In this document: positions 37,301 through 45,272 of the stretch, one piece after another
Position numbering within the stretch: position 1 is the stretch's first letter
How the letters are laid out: the number at the start of each line of letters is the position of its first letter
Source: Cohnella thermotolerans DSM 17683
GTDB taxonomy: Bacteria > Bacillota > Bacilli > Paenibacillales > Paenibacillaceae
Direction of reading: 5' to 3'
Length of the DNA: 64,000 bases
Assembly (NCBI RefSeq): GCF_000429825.1
Contig: NZ_AUCP01000013.1
Span: 52,033 to 116,032, forward strand
The notes under the pieces: model-generated
Seen by the model: only the letters and a program-made list of their open reading frames with translations
Databases searched by the model: none
What the model was told of the DNA's origin: nothing
Program-made: the position numbers and the translations under genes

Positions 37301-37833
37301 CCGGCTGCCTTGACGTTCAGCGTATCCTGGCATGTCTCGATCAACATCGCGTCGACGCCGCCTTCGATCAACGCTTCGGCTTGCTCGCGATAAGCATCGA
37401 CCAATTGGTCGAACGTTACGCCGCCGGTAACCGACAGCGTTTTCGTCGTTGGCCCTAGCGCGCCCGCCACATACCTCGGCTTATCCGGCGTCGAGTAGCG
37501 GTCGCACGCCTCTCTGGCCAGTTTGGCCGCAGCCAGGTTGATTTCTCTAGCCTTTTCCGGAATGTCATATTCCGCCAACACGACGGAGGTAGCCCCGAAC
37601 GTGTTCGTCTCGATAATATCGGAACCCGCTTCCAAATAAGCGGCATGAATGCCGGCAATCACGTCCGGACGGGTCAGAACGAGCATCTCGTTGCAGCCCT
37701 CCAGTTCTTCGCCCCCGAAATCAGCCGCGGTCAGCTCCGCTTGCTGGATCATCGTGCCCATCGCGCCATCGAGGATGAGAATGCGCCGCTGGAGCGCCTC
37801 TTGCAAAGACGGTTTCGAATGCGTTAAAGTCAT
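34381..37833 (-). CDS. metH: cobalamin-dependent methionine synthase
   Basis: 1150 residues with all four modules: homocysteine-binding barrel (about 1-320; LDGAMGTMIQ, zinc cysteines in NCATGPEF and GGCCGTTP), the pterin-binding barrel (about 340-610; NSINLEDGEEKF), the cobalamin module with the His ligand (VKGDVHDIGKNLVEI), and the C-terminal SAM-binding reactivation domain (about 890-1150; ISQDVPVFLPP, SFGYPACPDLEDQGPLFEL). It moves a methyl group from methyl-tetrahydrofolate to homocysteine. GGAAGAGG lies nine bases before ATG 37833. The 156-base gap upstream is too short for a cobalamin or S-box riboswitch plus promoter, and none is visible. Confidence 0.97.
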   Translation of the reverse strand: MTLTHSKPSLQEALQRRILILDGAMGTMIQQAELTAADFGGEELEGCNEMLVLTRPDVIAGIHAAYLEAGSDIIETNTFGATSVVLAEYDIPEKAREINLAAAKLAREACDRYSTPDKPRYVAGALGPTTKTLSVTGGVTFDQLVDAYREQAEALIEGGVDAMLIETCQDTLNVKAAGIGVRQAFEKTGRELPIMISGTIEPMGTTLAGQNIESFYISLEHLNPISVGLNCATGPEFMRDHIRTLAGLAHMAVSCYPNAGLPDENGHYHESPDALAKKLRAFAEQGWINVAGGCCGTTPAHIAAIAQAMADVAPRKLEGAHPPAVSGIETVYIENDSRPYMVGERTNVLGSRKFKRLIAEGKYEEASEIARAQVKNGAHVIDVCVQDPDRDESEDMKKFLEFVTKKVKAPLMIDTTDPAVIELAFKYIQGKSIVNSINLEDGEEKFEKVVPLLHRYGAAVVVGTIDERGQAIKRQDKLEVALRSYDLLVTRYGLKGEDIIFDPLVFPVGTGDEQYIGSAKETIEGIRLIKQALPHCKTILGISNISFGLPDAGREVLNSVFLYECTKAGLDYAIVNTEKLERYASIPEHERQLAEQLLYDTNDATLAAFVAAFRDKKVEKKVKADNLTLEQRLAGYVVEGSKEGLYADLDEALTKYAPLDIINGPLMDGMSEVGRLFNNNELIVAEVLQSAEVMKASVAYLEPHMEKTESAVKGKIMLATVKGDVHDIGKNLVEIILANNGYHIVNLGIKVPPEQLIEAYRAEKPDAIGLSGLLVKSAQQMVLTAQDLRNAGIDAPILVGGAALTRKFTKTRIAPEYDGVVLYAKDAMDGLDLANKLTDPEQRARIEQEHRAALAVLREEGEQKKELPELTRARRSNISQDVPVFLPPDYERHVLRDYPLSHVMPYVNFQMLLGHHLGVKGKVDELLAAGDEKTVQLKETVDGIIREAQQQGWLRPQGMYRFFPAQSQGNDILVYDPNDTTKVLHRFSFPRQAVEPYLCLADFLKPVESGIMDTVGFLVVTAGQGAREQAEYWKQKGDYLRSHALLSTALEVAEGMAERVHQIMRDNWGFPDPVEMTMKQRFGARYQGIRVSFGYPACPDLEDQGPLFELMKPEDIGVHLTEGFMMEPEASVSAMVFAHPEAQYFNVDKS

Positions 37834-37922
37834 GTTTAGATGCCTCTTCCTTCGTCTGCAAAATCGTTAACCTTTATACTACCAGAATCGGTGTACGACG
37901 GAAAGATGTGTATCGCTCTTAG

Positions 37923-37951
37923 TCGACAACAGACGAGATTTGGGTTATAAT
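37923..37951 (+). promoter_or_regulatory. promoter of mtnD
   Basis: -35 TCGACA and -10 TATAAT with a 17-base spacer, 38 bases upstream of the mtnD start codon. Confidence 0.65.
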
Positions 37952-37989
37952 TAATGCACAAATTCATAGTGGGAAAGAAGGATTAATCT

Positions 37990-38529
37990 ATGGCCAAAAT
38001 TAAAGTCCGCAACACCGGCGAATTGATCCAAGGGGAAGAGAACGTTCGTTCCTTCCTGGATAAGCAAGGCGTGCTTTACGAGCATTGGGATCCGAAGAAG
38101 CTGCCGGAGCGCCTGCAGGAGAACTTCAACTTGAGCGCCGAAGACAAGGAAGAGATTCTCGCCACTTACGATTCCGAGATTAAAGATCTGGCGCAACGCC
38201 GCGGTTACAGAACGTGGGACATCGTCGTGTTGAGCGAACAAACCCCGAATATCGAGGAACTGCTCAAGAAGTTCGAGCAAGTCCACACGCATACGGAAGA
38301 CGAAGTCCGCGCCATTACGGCGGGCGAAGGCATCTTCATTATTAAAGGCGACGACTCCGTCGGCTATTTCGACGTCATCCTCTCCCCCGGAGACGTCATC
38401 TCGGTACCGGAAGGCAATCCGCACTTCTTCACATTGACCGACCTTCGCAAAGTTGTCGCCGTTCGCCTGTTCATCGAGACCGAAGGCTGGATCGCCCATC
38501 CGTACGAAGATCCGGCGTTCGTCAAGTAA
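37990..38529 (+). CDS. mtnD: acireductone dioxygenase
   Basis: 179 residues in a cupin fold. Metal ligands are in VHTHTEDEVRAI (two His and one Glu) and the later His of EGNPHFFTLT. The enzyme converts acireductone to 2-keto-4-methylthiobutyrate (Fe form), the last step before transamination to methionine in the salvage pathway. It stands alone, divergent from metH, rather than within an mtn cluster; both genes feed the methionine pool. AAGGATTAATCT precedes the ATG. Confidence 0.93.
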   Translation: MAKIKVRNTGELIQGEENVRSFLDKQGVLYEHWDPKKLPERLQENFNLSAEDKEEILATYDSEIKDLAQRRGYRTWDIVVLSEQTPNIEELLKKFEQVHTHTEDEVRAITAGEGIFIIKGDDSVGYFDVILSPGDVISVPEGNPHFFTLTDLRKVVAVRLFIETEGWIAHPYEDPAFVK

Positions 38530-38555
38530 TTCGTTTCGTTTCTCGAAAATAAACG

Positions 38556-38598
38556 ATCCCCGGATTCGGAACCGATGGTTCCTGGCCGGGGATTTTTT
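38556..38598 (+). terminator. terminator after mtnD
   Basis: Two-step stem: ATCCCCGG/CCGGGGAT outside and GGAACC/GGTTCC inside, followed by TTTTTT. Confidence 0.85.
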
Positions 38599-39397
38599 AT
38601 GCGTTGTTCAATTGTCGAATAAGAGGAATCAGTTCTCGGAGAGTGGCGATTTCGTAGGAGGGCTCAATATCGCCGGTCCGCTTCAACCCGTGCCGGTTGA
38701 TCCAGACCGAAGTCATGCCGACGCCGTTCGCTCCCTGGATATCCGTCGTTAGCTTGTCGCCGACCATAATGCCTTCGTCCGCTGTGATCCCGAGCTTGTC
38801 CATCGCGAACGCAAAGAGGCGCGGAGACGGCTTCCCTTCGCCGAAATGGCCGGATATGACAATCGCGTCGAAATAAGGCGCAAGCTCCGGAACGCCGTCC
38901 AGCTTCTCCTGCTGCAGGTCGGGAGAACCGTTCGTCAGCAGCAGCAGCTTGTACGATTGGCGAAGCTCCGTCAAGACGTCGAACGTCTCGTCGTATACGA
39001 ACGGCAGGCTTCGTCTTTGCGCCGGGAACAACTCGGCCAGCTTCGCCCCGAGCTCCGGATCGTCCGCGCCGAGGGCGGCAAGACCGCGGGTCCAGGCATT
39101 GCGCCGGTATTCGGGAGCGAGCTGCTGAAGCTTGCGGAACATCGGGTGGTCGCCTTGCGTGAAATGGCCCCACAGCGCCTCGAACGGATTGATGCCGATC
39201 ATCTGCGTAAAGGCAAACGTCTCGTAGCTCTCGTACAAGGCTCGGGCTTCCCGGCGTACGGACGCTTCCAGCGCTTCGGCATCCAGTCCCGCCGCTTCGG
39301 CGCCGACCTTGCAAGTCGCTTCGAAAGCTTCCTTGATGCTGCGTTCGTCCCACAGCAAAGTGTCATCCAAGTCGAACAATACGGCTTTGATCGTCAT
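38597..39397 (-). CDS. HAD-family hydrolase (YjjG/pyrimidine-nucleotidase-like)
   Basis: 266 residues. Motif I LFDLDDTLLWDERS, motif II LLLTNGSPDLQQ, the Lys in GEGKPSPRLFAFA and motif IV IMVGDKLTTDIQGANG, with a helical C1 cap. The DLDDTL variant and overall layout resemble the YjjG-like 5'-nucleotidase subfamily; the true substrate is unknown. ATG 39397 has GGGAG upstream. Confidence 0.85.
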   Translation of the reverse strand: MTIKAVLFDLDDTLLWDERSIKEAFEATCKVGAEAAGLDAEALEASVRREARALYESYETFAFTQMIGINPFEALWGHFTQGDHPMFRKLQQLAPEYRRNAWTRGLAALGADDPELGAKLAELFPAQRRSLPFVYDETFDVLTELRQSYKLLLLTNGSPDLQQEKLDGVPELAPYFDAIVISGHFGEGKPSPRLFAFAMDKLGITADEGIMVGDKLTTDIQGANGVGMTSVWINRHGLKRTGDIEPSYEIATLRELIPLIRQLNNA

Positions 39398-39431
39398 TTT
39401 CCTGCTCCCTTGTCTAGGTGAACTGCGTTTT

Positions 39432-39950
39432 CTATTTGCTCTTCGTTTCCCATTCGATATGATGCAAGGCGGCGAATGCGCGAAGCCGCTCTCCCATCCG
39501 CTCAATCGGGAACCGGTTCATCAGCCTGGAAAAGACCCAGTTGCCGCCTTTGACCGTCTCGATGACGACGTATCCCGGCTGCTGGACGATTTTGCGAATT
39601 TCGGCGGGCTTCAGCCGTTTGTACCCGGAGAAGCGGCGCGTCTCCACGAAATCTTTGCCGACGGCCAAATACGGCTTGCGGAAGTAGTAAAACACCGCCA
39701 GCAGCACATAACAGCCGATCGTCACCCAGAACAGGCTGCCCGTCGTCTGGGAGTCTTCCGACCACGGCTGCGAGATCACAACGAAAAAAACGACCAACAG
39801 CAGCAGCAGCGTGGGCACAATATAGCTTCTTCCCTGGAAACGGTCGACTTGCTGCGCGGGCTTGGGGACGGCGGCTTTGCCTTCCTTCTTGCGCCGCTTG
39901 TTCAACTGCTTCGAATTGCGTTCTACCATGCGTTCCCAAGATCGCGACAT
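39432..39950 (-). CDS. small two-helix membrane protein, unknown function
   Basis: 172 residues. A basic N-terminus (NSKQLNKRRKKEGK) is followed by two adjacent transmembrane helices (about 42-60 and 74-92; IVPTLLLLLVVFFVVI and VTIGCYVLLAVFYYF) and a soluble C-terminal domain of about 75 residues with a PH-like strand pattern (FVETRRFSGYKRLKPAEI). GAGGAGG lies upstream of ATG 39950. I do not recognise a named family. It follows ynzC by 59 bases and may share its transcript. Confidence 0.65.
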   Translation of the reverse strand: MSRSWERMVERNSKQLNKRRKKEGKAAVPKPAQQVDRFQGRSYIVPTLLLLLVVFFVVISQPWSEDSQTTGSLFWVTIGCYVLLAVFYYFRKPYLAVGKDFVETRRFSGYKRLKPAEIRKIVQQPGYVVIETVKGGNWVFSRLMNRFPIERMGERLRAFAALHHIEWETKSK

Positions 39951-40009
39951 GGGAATAATCCTCCTCGCTTCATCCGCGGCGCCGCCGCGCGATCGCATCC
40001 GTAAGTCGA

Positions 40010-40201
40010 TTAGTGCACAATGGTCGGCTTCGGCGGTTCGTCGGTAAACTCGATGCTGTCGAGCTGCTGCCGGAACGCCTGCCGGAAGTTGCTCAAATAT
40101 TTCTTGCGAAGCGCTTCGCGTTCCGCCTTTTCTTCTTCCGTCAGTCCGACCGTTTTATGTTTACGGGCGAGTTCGTTGATTCTCGCTACCAAATCGCTCA
40201 T
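40010..40201 (-). CDS. ynzC: DUF896-family protein
   Basis: 63 residues beginning MSDLVARINELARKHKTVGL and containing EEEKAEREALRKKYLSNFR, the signature of the YnzC/DUF896 family, a small helical-hairpin protein of unknown function. In B. subtilis ynzC follows yneA and yneB in the SOS operon divergent from lexA; here it follows the yneA-like gene directly and yneB is absent. A hairpin at 40329-40354 lies between the two genes, so co-transcription may be partial. Confidence 0.9.
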   Translation of the reverse strand: MSDLVARINELARKHKTVGLTEEEKAEREALRKKYLSNFRQAFRQQLDSIEFTDEPPKPTIVH

Positions 40202-40328
40202 TTCCGATTCACTCCCCTTCCGTGCAAACCTTCTTCTAATTTGACACTTTACGCAAGCCGTTGTCAAGGCGAACCGGCCGCTACGGCGCCATCTTGCGGG
40301 AACGCTCTATCCGGGAACGCTCTCTATA

Positions 40329-40354
40329 GAAAAAGGACCGGCCGCCCGATCCTT
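40329..40354 (-). terminator. possible terminator after the yneA-like gene
   Basis: Minus-strand hairpin AAGGATCGGGC-GGCCGGTCCTT followed by TTTCT. The stem is imperfect. Confidence 0.5.
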
Positions 40355-40375
40355 CTCCCAATTACCGCCCGCTCT

Positions 40376-40807
40376 TCACCCTCTCCATACCCCGGCGGGA
40401 ATGATCAACGATTCTCCGCTCCGAATGTTCGACGAGACGAGGCCGTTCCGCTTCATGATCCGGTAAATCGCGTCGCGCGTATCCATTCCTTCGGGTTTGA
40501 TCCGTTCCGCAATGGTCCAAAGCGAATCTCCCGCATCGGCCGTGATGACGCGTTCTTCCGCGGTTGCAGGCGCTATGGCCGACTCGTCCGCGAACGAGCG
40601 CATCAGCGAAAAACCGGCAAAAAGAACGGCGAACGCGAACAGCAAGAACACAGCGCGGGCCGCCTTCCATCCCGCCGCCTTCGCGCGCGCCTGCGCCCGC
40701 CCGTCAGGACGAATTCGTCCCGCGACAGAGTTCTTATATGTAGAGTGAGCAGCCACTTTGTTCGCTTGCGTGTTCGTTCCAAGAAACCAAGCTTGTACCA
40801 TCTTCAT
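40376..40807 (-). CDS. yneA: YneA-like SOS cell-division suppressor with LysM domain
   Basis: Up to 143 residues: basic N-terminus, one transmembrane helix (about 48-68; ARAVFLLFAFAVLFAGF), and a C-terminal LysM domain (about 88-138; ITADAGDSLWTIAERI to SGESLIIPAG). This layout, and its position divergent from lexA, match YneA, which delays septation during the SOS response by acting at the cell envelope. The N-terminus is about 40 residues longer than in B. subtilis YneA. Two ATGs (40807, 40801) share a G-rich ribosome-binding site. A promoter at 40835-40863 holds a LexA-like box. Confidence 0.82.
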   Translation of the reverse strand: MKMVQAWFLGTNTQANKVAAHSTYKNSVAGRIRPDGRAQARAKAAGWKAARAVFLLFAFAVLFAGFSLMRSFADESAIAPATAEERVITADAGDSLWTIAERIKPEGMDTRDAIYRIMKRNGLVSSNIRSGESLIIPAGVWRG

Positions 40808-40814
40808 CGCCCCC

Positions 40815-40828
40815 CAAACGTTTGTTCT
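40815..40828. promoter_or_regulatory. weak LexA-like box
   Basis: CAAACGTTTGTTCT; 11 of 14 consensus positions. Between the yneA -10 and its start codon. Confidence 0.35.
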
Positions 40829-40834
40829 GGTTTG

Positions 40835-40863
40835 ATTCTAACACGAACATGTGTTTGATTCAA
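40835..40863 (-). promoter_or_regulatory. promoter of the yneA-like gene
   Basis: Minus strand -35 TTGAAT and -10 TAGAAT with a 17-base spacer. The best LexA-like box of the window fills the spacer. Confidence 0.7.
40844..40857. promoter_or_regulatory. LexA operator in the yneA promoter
   Basis: CGAACATGTGTTTG; 13 of 14 positions match CGAACRNRYGTTYC. Located between -35 and -10. Confidence 0.8.
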
Positions 40864-40871
40864 CCATTTTT

Positions 40872-40885
40872 AGAACATCCGTTCC
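40872..40885. promoter_or_regulatory. LexA-like box upstream of lexA
   Basis: AGAACATCCGTTCC; 12 of 14 consensus positions. Confidence 0.6.
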
Positions 40886-40888
40886 GAG

Positions 40889-40902
40889 AGAACGAGTGTT
40901 TG
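40889..40902. promoter_or_regulatory. LexA-like box overlapping the lexA -35
   Basis: AGAACGAGTGTTTG; 12 of 14 consensus positions. It overlaps the first bases of the -35. Confidence 0.65.
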
Positions 40903-40928
40903 TGCGAACTTCGGTTCTGTGTTATAAT
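40900..40928 (+). promoter_or_regulatory. promoter of lexA with LexA-like box in the spacer
   Basis: -35 TTGTGC and -10 TATAAT with a 17-base spacer. The spacer holds CGAACTTCGGTTCT (40905-40918), a GAAC/GTTC dyad with weaker central match, suited to autoregulation. Confidence 0.7.
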
Positions 40929-40965
40929 TTGTCATCATGAACTCTTCCATTAGGAGGTTACGGGC

Positions 40966-41589
40966 GTGTCGAAGATGTCCAATCGCCAGACCGCGATACT
41001 AGAATTCATTAAGAATGAAGTGAAGGAGAAGGGCTATCCTCCCTCCGTCCGCGAGATCGGAGAAGCCGTCGGCCTCGCTTCCAGCTCGACCGTACACGGC
41101 CACCTCGACCGTCTGGAGAAGAAGGGCCTCATTCGCCGCGATCCGACCAAGCCGCGGGCGATCGAAATTTTGGACGAGGATGGAGAATCGAACACGCATT
41201 ACGCCTTCGCGGTGCGCAAGGTGCCGCTCGTCGGCAAAGTGACGGCCGGCGTGCCGATTACGGCGACGGAGAACATCGAAGAGTATTATCCGCTGCCGGA
41301 GCATATGGTCGGCGATCAGCAAGTGTTCATGCTGTCGGTCGTCGGGGAGAGCATGATCGAAGCCGGCATTCTGGACGGCGACTATGTCATCGTCCGCCAG
41401 CAGCAGTCGGCCAACAACGGCGACATCGTCGTCGCCATGACCGAGGATGACGAGGCGACGGTGAAGACGTTCTACAAGGAGCGCGACCACATTCGCCTGC
41501 AGCCGCAGAACAGCTCGATGGAGCCGCTGCGGTTGAACAAAGTAAGCATTCTCGGCAAAGTCATCGGCTTAATTCGCCGCATTGATTAA
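40966..41589 (+). CDS. lexA: SOS repressor LexA
   Basis: 207 residues. N-terminal winged helix ([24 protein letters not shown]), then the self-cleavage site Ala-Gly in VTAGVPITA, catalytic Ser in [10 protein letters not shown] and catalytic Lys in [10 protein letters not shown]. It represses DNA-repair genes until RecA filaments trigger its autocleavage. The start is GTG 40966 with AGGAGG eight bases upstream. Divergent from the yneA-like gene, with at least four LexA-like boxes between them. Confidence 0.97.
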   Translation: MSKMSNRQTAILEFIKNEVKEKGYPPSVREIGEAVGLASSSTVHGHLDRLEKKGLIRRDPTKPRAIEILDEDGESNTHYAFAVRKVPLVGKVTAGVPITATENIEEYYPLPEHMVGDQQVFMLSVVGESMIEAGILDGDYVIVRQQQSANNGDIVVAMTEDDEATVKTFYKERDHIRLQPQNSSMEPLRLNKVSILGKVIGLIRRID

Positions 41590-41620
41590 TGGCATGAACG
41601 GTAGTAGCATGGTAAAGCAA

Positions 41621-41665
41621 AATCCGCCGCTCAAGGTCGCAAGAGACCTTAGCGGCGGATTTTTT
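41621..41665 (+). terminator. terminator after lexA
   Basis: Stem AATCCGCCGCTCAAGGTC with GACCTTAGCGGCGGATT, closed by a short loop and followed by TTTTT. Confidence 0.9.
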
Positions 41666-41667
41666 GG

Positions 41668-42045
41668 CGGGTTTCAGTTCGAGGAAGTACGGAACCCGGG
41701 GCGGGGTGGTTTGGGAGCTTACGGACCGCGAGGGACTGTCAAAATAGTCTCGGCAGTCAGCTTGTGGAAAAACAACTTGACCATGATTTTGCTTAGGCAG
41801 AGCTAGTGCGTTACGTTTGGTTCCCGTGTGGAAGGGGCTTGCGCTATGAATATCGGAGATTCTCTCTATAAAGGTTTATACACACGTTCAACGACCCGAA
41901 AGCGGTTTAGGTCAGTTCGCATGTGCCGACGAAGCCATAGAATGTGAACGGGTGCAACTGTAACACGCTAACGTCGGCTTACATCGCTCCTCCTCCCCAA
42001 TCCCTCCAACCGAGCCGAGTTTCTCTCCTCCTCATATGCAAACGA
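41668..42045. other. unexplained intergenic region
   Basis: About 380 bases between the terminators of lexA and glnA. The composition is less GC-rich than the surrounding genes. A frame that runs from 41582 to 41806 crosses the lexA terminator and has no ribosome-binding site. Dyads are present (GCCGACG near 41922 and CGTCGGC near 41970), but I cannot assign them to a known RNA or mobile element. Confidence 0.4.
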
Positions 42046-42047
42046 AC

Positions 42048-42082
42048 AAAAAATCCCTCGGCCCGCAATGCGCCGAGGGATT
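42048..42082 (-). terminator. terminator after glnA
   Basis: Minus-strand stem AATCCCTCGGC with GCCGAGGGATT, followed by TTTTG. Confidence 0.88.
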
Positions 42083-42094
42083 GTTCATGATTGA

Positions 42095-43429
42095 TTAATA
42101 CATCGACAAATACTGGTCGCGCTCCCATTGGTGAACCTGGGTCCGATACATGTCCCACTCGATTTCCTTCATCTCGTAGAAGTGCGTCAACGCATGGTCG
42201 CCCAGCGCCTCGCAGATGACTTCGTCGCGCAGCATTTCCGCCAGCGCTTCTTGCAGGTTGATCGGCAAGCTCGGGATGCCGGCGTCGATGCGCTCTTCTT
42301 CGGTCATGACGTAGATATTCCGGTCGACCGGAGCCGGCAGCGCCGTTTTGTTGCGGATGCCGTCGAGCCCGGCCTTAAGCATGACGGCAAGCGCGAGATA
42401 CGGGTTCGCCGCCGGATCGGGATTGCGCACTTCGACGCGGGTGCTGAGACCGCGCGAAGCCGGGATGCGGATCATCGGGCTGCGGTTGCTGGCGGACCAA
42501 GCGACGTAGCAAGGAGCTTCGTAGCCGGGCACCAGACGTTTGTACGAGTTGACCGTCGGGTTCGTAATCGCCGCCATGCCGCGGGCGTGCTTCAGAACTC
42601 CCGCCATATACTGGCGGGCAATCGCGCTCAGCCCGAGCTTGTCGTTCGGGTCGTAGAACGCGTTCTCGCTGCCGCGGAACAGCGACTGATGGCAGTGCAT
42701 GCCCGACCCGTTCATGCCGAACAGCGGCTTCGGCATGAACGTCGCATGGAGGCCGTGCTGCCGGGCGATCGTCTTGACGACGAGCTTGAACGTCTGGATC
42801 TGGTCGGCGGCGCGAACGGCGTCCGCGTATTTGAAGTCGATCTCATGCTGGCCGGGCGCCACTTCGTGGTGCGAAGCTTCGATCTCGAAGCCCATCTCTT
42901 CGAGCATCAGCACGATGTCGCGGCGGCAGTTCTCGCCGAGATCGGTCGGAGCCAGGTCGAAGTACCCGCCCTGGTCGTTCAGCTCGGTCGTCGGATTGCC
43001 CTTGTCGTCTGTCTGGAACAGGAAGAACTCGGGCTCCGGTCCGACGTTCATCGCGGTAAAGCCCATCTCTTCGGCTTCCTGCAGCACACGCTTCAGAATG
43101 CCGCGCGGATCGCCCGCGAACGGCGTGCCGTCCGGCATGTAGACGTCGCAGATGAGCCTGGCGACGCGATCTTCCGTTACCCACGGGAACACGACCCACG
43201 TGCTCAAATCCGGGTACAGGTACATGTCGGATTCTTCGATCCGCACGTAGCCTTCGATCGACGAGCCGTCGAACATCATCTTGTTGTCGAGCGCCTTCTC
43301 AAGCTGGCTGACCGGAATTTCCACGTTTTTGATAATGCCCATCAAATCGGTGAATTGCAGACGGATAAACCGTACGTTCTCTTCCTTGGCAATCCGAAGA
43401 ATGTCTTCGCGCGTGTAATTCGTGCTCAT
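42095..43429 (-). CDS. glnA: glutamine synthetase, type I
   Basis: 444 residues, the Firmicute GSI-alpha length. Visible motifs are [41 protein letters not shown], the metal and glutamate site [24 protein letters not shown], and the closing [19 protein letters not shown]. It makes glutamine from glutamate, ammonia and ATP. Thirty bases after glnR, in the same operon; in this clade feedback-inhibited GS also controls GlnR. ATG 43429 has GGAGG upstream. Confidence 0.97.
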   Translation of the reverse strand: MSTNYTREDILRIAKEENVRFIRLQFTDLMGIIKNVEIPVSQLEKALDNKMMFDGSSIEGYVRIEESDMYLYPDLSTWVVFPWVTEDRVARLICDVYMPDGTPFAGDPRGILKRVLQEAEEMGFTAMNVGPEPEFFLFQTDDKGNPTTELNDQGGYFDLAPTDLGENCRRDIVLMLEEMGFEIEASHHEVAPGQHEIDFKYADAVRAADQIQTFKLVVKTIARQHGLHATFMPKPLFGMNGSGMHCHQSLFRGSENAFYDPNDKLGLSAIARQYMAGVLKHARGMAAITNPTVNSYKRLVPGYEAPCYVAWSASNRSPMIRIPASRGLSTRVEVRNPDPAANPYLALAVMLKAGLDGIRNKTALPAPVDRNIYVMTEEERIDAGIPSLPINLQEALAEMLRDEVICEALGDHALTHFYEMKEIEWDMYRTQVHQWERDQYLSMY

Positions 43430-43459
43430 GGCAACCTCCTTGGTTTGCGTGCAAAGGGA

Positions 43460-43879
43460 TTATTTGTTCTTGAAAAAACGCGACAGCTCCCCTTGAATGA
43501 GGGATACCTGACCGGGGCGCTTGCCGGCCATCAGCTGTTGCTTCAGCATGCGGTGAAGCTGCGAATCGGACAGCTCGCGGCGCTTCACTTCCGTCTGCTC
43601 GTTCATGATCGTGCCGTCGTCGTCGCCTTCGCCGACCGGGTTCATCACTTGCTTGATTCCGGCAATATTCACGCCTTTCTCGATCAGCGCCTTGATCTCG
43701 AGCAAACGCTCGACGTCGTTGAACGAGAACAACCTCTGGTTCCCTGCCGTGCGGGCCGGTTGGATGAGCTCGTGCTGTTCGTAATAACGAATTTGCCTGG
43801 CCGTCAGGTCCGTCAGCTTCATGACGATCCCGATCGGGAATAACGCCATATTCCTGCGAATCTCGTCTCCAGCAGCCAT
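43460..43879 (-). CDS. glnR: MerR-family nitrogen regulator GlnR
   Basis: 139 residues. The N-terminal MerR winged helix contains FPIGIVMKLTDLTARQIRYYEQHELI, followed by a dimerisation helix and a C-terminal tail (LMAGKRPGQVSLIQGELSRFF) resembling the autoinhibitory, GS-responsive tail of B. subtilis GlnR. It represses its own operon under good nitrogen supply. GGAAGG precedes ATG 43879. The promoter at 43927-43955 overlaps a GlnR-like box. Confidence 0.95.
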   Translation of the reverse strand: MAAGDEIRRNMALFPIGIVMKLTDLTARQIRYYEQHELIQPARTAGNQRLFSFNDVERLLEIKALIEKGVNIAGIKQVMNPVGEGDDDGTIMNEQTEVKRRELSDSQLHRMLKQQLMAGKRPGQVSLIQGELSRFFKNK

Positions 43880-43926
43880 ACTTTATCAACCTTCCATCTT
43901 GACGCTTTATATTTGTAACCACTTCC

Positions 43927-43955
43927 ATTTTAACTTCATCCCACAAAGGTGTCAA
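43927..43955 (-). promoter_or_regulatory. promoter of glnRA
   Basis: Minus strand -35 TTGACA and -10 TAAAAT with a 17-base spacer, about 48 bases before glnR. Confidence 0.8.
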
Positions 43956-43966
43956 GGAATGTAAGG
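43950..43966. promoter_or_regulatory. GlnR-like operator overlapping the glnRA -35
   Basis: TGTCA-7-TAAGG on the plus strand against consensus TGTNA-N7-TNACA: one half-site is perfect, the other has two mismatches. Overlap with the -35 fits repression. Confidence 0.55.
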
Positions 43967-44018
43967 TTTAATAACGATATCTTTTGCCGCAAAAGGCCGA
44001 AAATGTCTTGTCCTTCGT

Positions 44019-45272
44019 TTACAGCAATCCGAGTTTTCGGAAGTCCGTTAACACCTGGCGTACGGCCAATTTGACATGCGCATACGTAAGGCCGCCCTGC
44101 ATAAACGCAATGTAAGGTTCGCGGATCGGCGCGTCAGCGGACAGCTCCAGGCTGCCTCCCTGAACGAACGTTCCGGCCGCCATAATGACGGGATGCTCGT
44201 AGCCCGGCATGTCCCACGGTTCGGGAACGACGTGCGAATCGACCGCCGCCGCCTTCTGAATCGCCTGAACGAAGGCGATCAGCTGGGCCGGCGAATCGAA
44301 CCGCACCGCCTGGATCAAATCCGTGCGGGGGTCGTTCCGTCCGGGGTGGGTCTCGAAGCCGAGCTCCTCGAATACCGAAGCCGCAAATACGCTGCCCTTG
44401 ACCGCTTGTCCGACGAGCAAAGGCGCCATATACAGGCCTTGGTAAATCAGCCGGGTCGTTCCGAGCATCGCGCCCACTTCCCCGCCGATGCCGGGCACCG
44501 TCACCCGGTAAGCGGCCAGCTCCACGAGATCCTTGCGGCCGGCGATATATCCGCCGCTCGTGGCGAGCCCGCCTCCCGGATTTTTGATCAGGGAACCCGC
44601 GATCAAGTCCGCTCCGACTTCCGTCGGCTCGCGCTCTTCGGTAAATTCGCCGTAGCAGTTGTCCACGAAGACGACCGCGTCCGGCTTGAGCCGTTTAAGC
44701 CGCGACGCCATTTCGCCGATTTCCCCGACCGTAAAGGAGGGCCGCCAGTCGTACCCTCTGGATCGCTGAATGGCGAACACTTTCGTGCGCTCCGTCACGG
44801 CTTCCGCCACCCCGTCCCAGTCGACGCTTCCGCCCGCGGCGAGCGGCACTTCGACCGCCTTCACGCCCCAATCGGCGAGAGAGCCCGTGCCGTCTCCCGG
44901 CTTCCCGATGACCTTGTGCAGCGTATCGTAAGGTCTCCCGGTCACGAAGACGATCTCGTCTCCCGGCCGCAGAACGCCGAATAGAGCCGCACCGATCGTG
45001 TGCGTTCCCGATACGAGATGGGGACGCACGATGGCCGCCTCCGCGCCGAACACTTCCGCGTACACTTCGTCCAGCACTTCCCGTCCCCGGTCGTTATAAC
45101 CGTAACCGGTCGACGGCGCGAAATGAAAATCGCTCACCTTATGCTTCTGAAACGCCCGAATGACTTTCCATTGATTGCGTTCCGCGATCTCGTCGATCTT
45201 GGCGAGACGGCCTGCCGCTTTGTCTTCGGCCGTTCTCGCCAAGCTTTCCCAATTGCCGTCCCAATTACTCAT
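44019..45272 (-). CDS. ynbB: PLP-dependent protein of the methionine gamma-lyase-like/YnbB family
   Basis: 417 residues. A type I PLP fold with RPHLVSGTHTIGAAL, VVFVDNCYGEFTEEREP, and the PLP-lysine in DLIAGSLIKNPGGGLA. The family is often annotated as aluminium-resistance or cystathionine-lyase-like protein; its true reaction is unknown. ATG 45272 overlaps the hflX stop by four bases. The order hflX-ynbB-glnR-glnA is as in B. subtilis. Confidence 0.9.
   Translation of the reverse strand: MSNWDGNWESLARTAEDKAAGRLAKIDEIAERNQWKVIRAFQKHKVSDFHFAPSTGYGYNDRGREVLDEVYAEVFGAEAAIVRPHLVSGTHTIGAALFGVLRPGDEIVFVTGRPYDTLHKVIGKPGDGTGSLADWGVKAVEVPLAAGGSVDWDGVAEAVTERTKVFAIQRSRGYDWRPSFTVGEIGEMASRLKRLKPDAVVFVDNCYGEFTEEREPTEVGADLIAGSLIKNPGGGLATSGGYIAGRKDLVELAAYRVTVPGIGGEVGAMLGTTRLIYQGLYMAPLLVGQAVKGSVFAASVFEELGFETHPGRNDPRTDLIQAVRFDSPAQLIAFVQAIQKAAAVDSHVVPEPWDMPGYEHPVIMAAGTFVQGGSLELSADAPIREPYIAFMQGGLTYAHVKLAVRQVLTDFRKLGLL

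Noticed and set aside
37834..37989. Cobalamin or S-box riboswitch in front of metH
   Set aside because: The gap to the divergent mtnD gene is only 156 bases and shows neither conserved element nor a terminator-like stem before metH.
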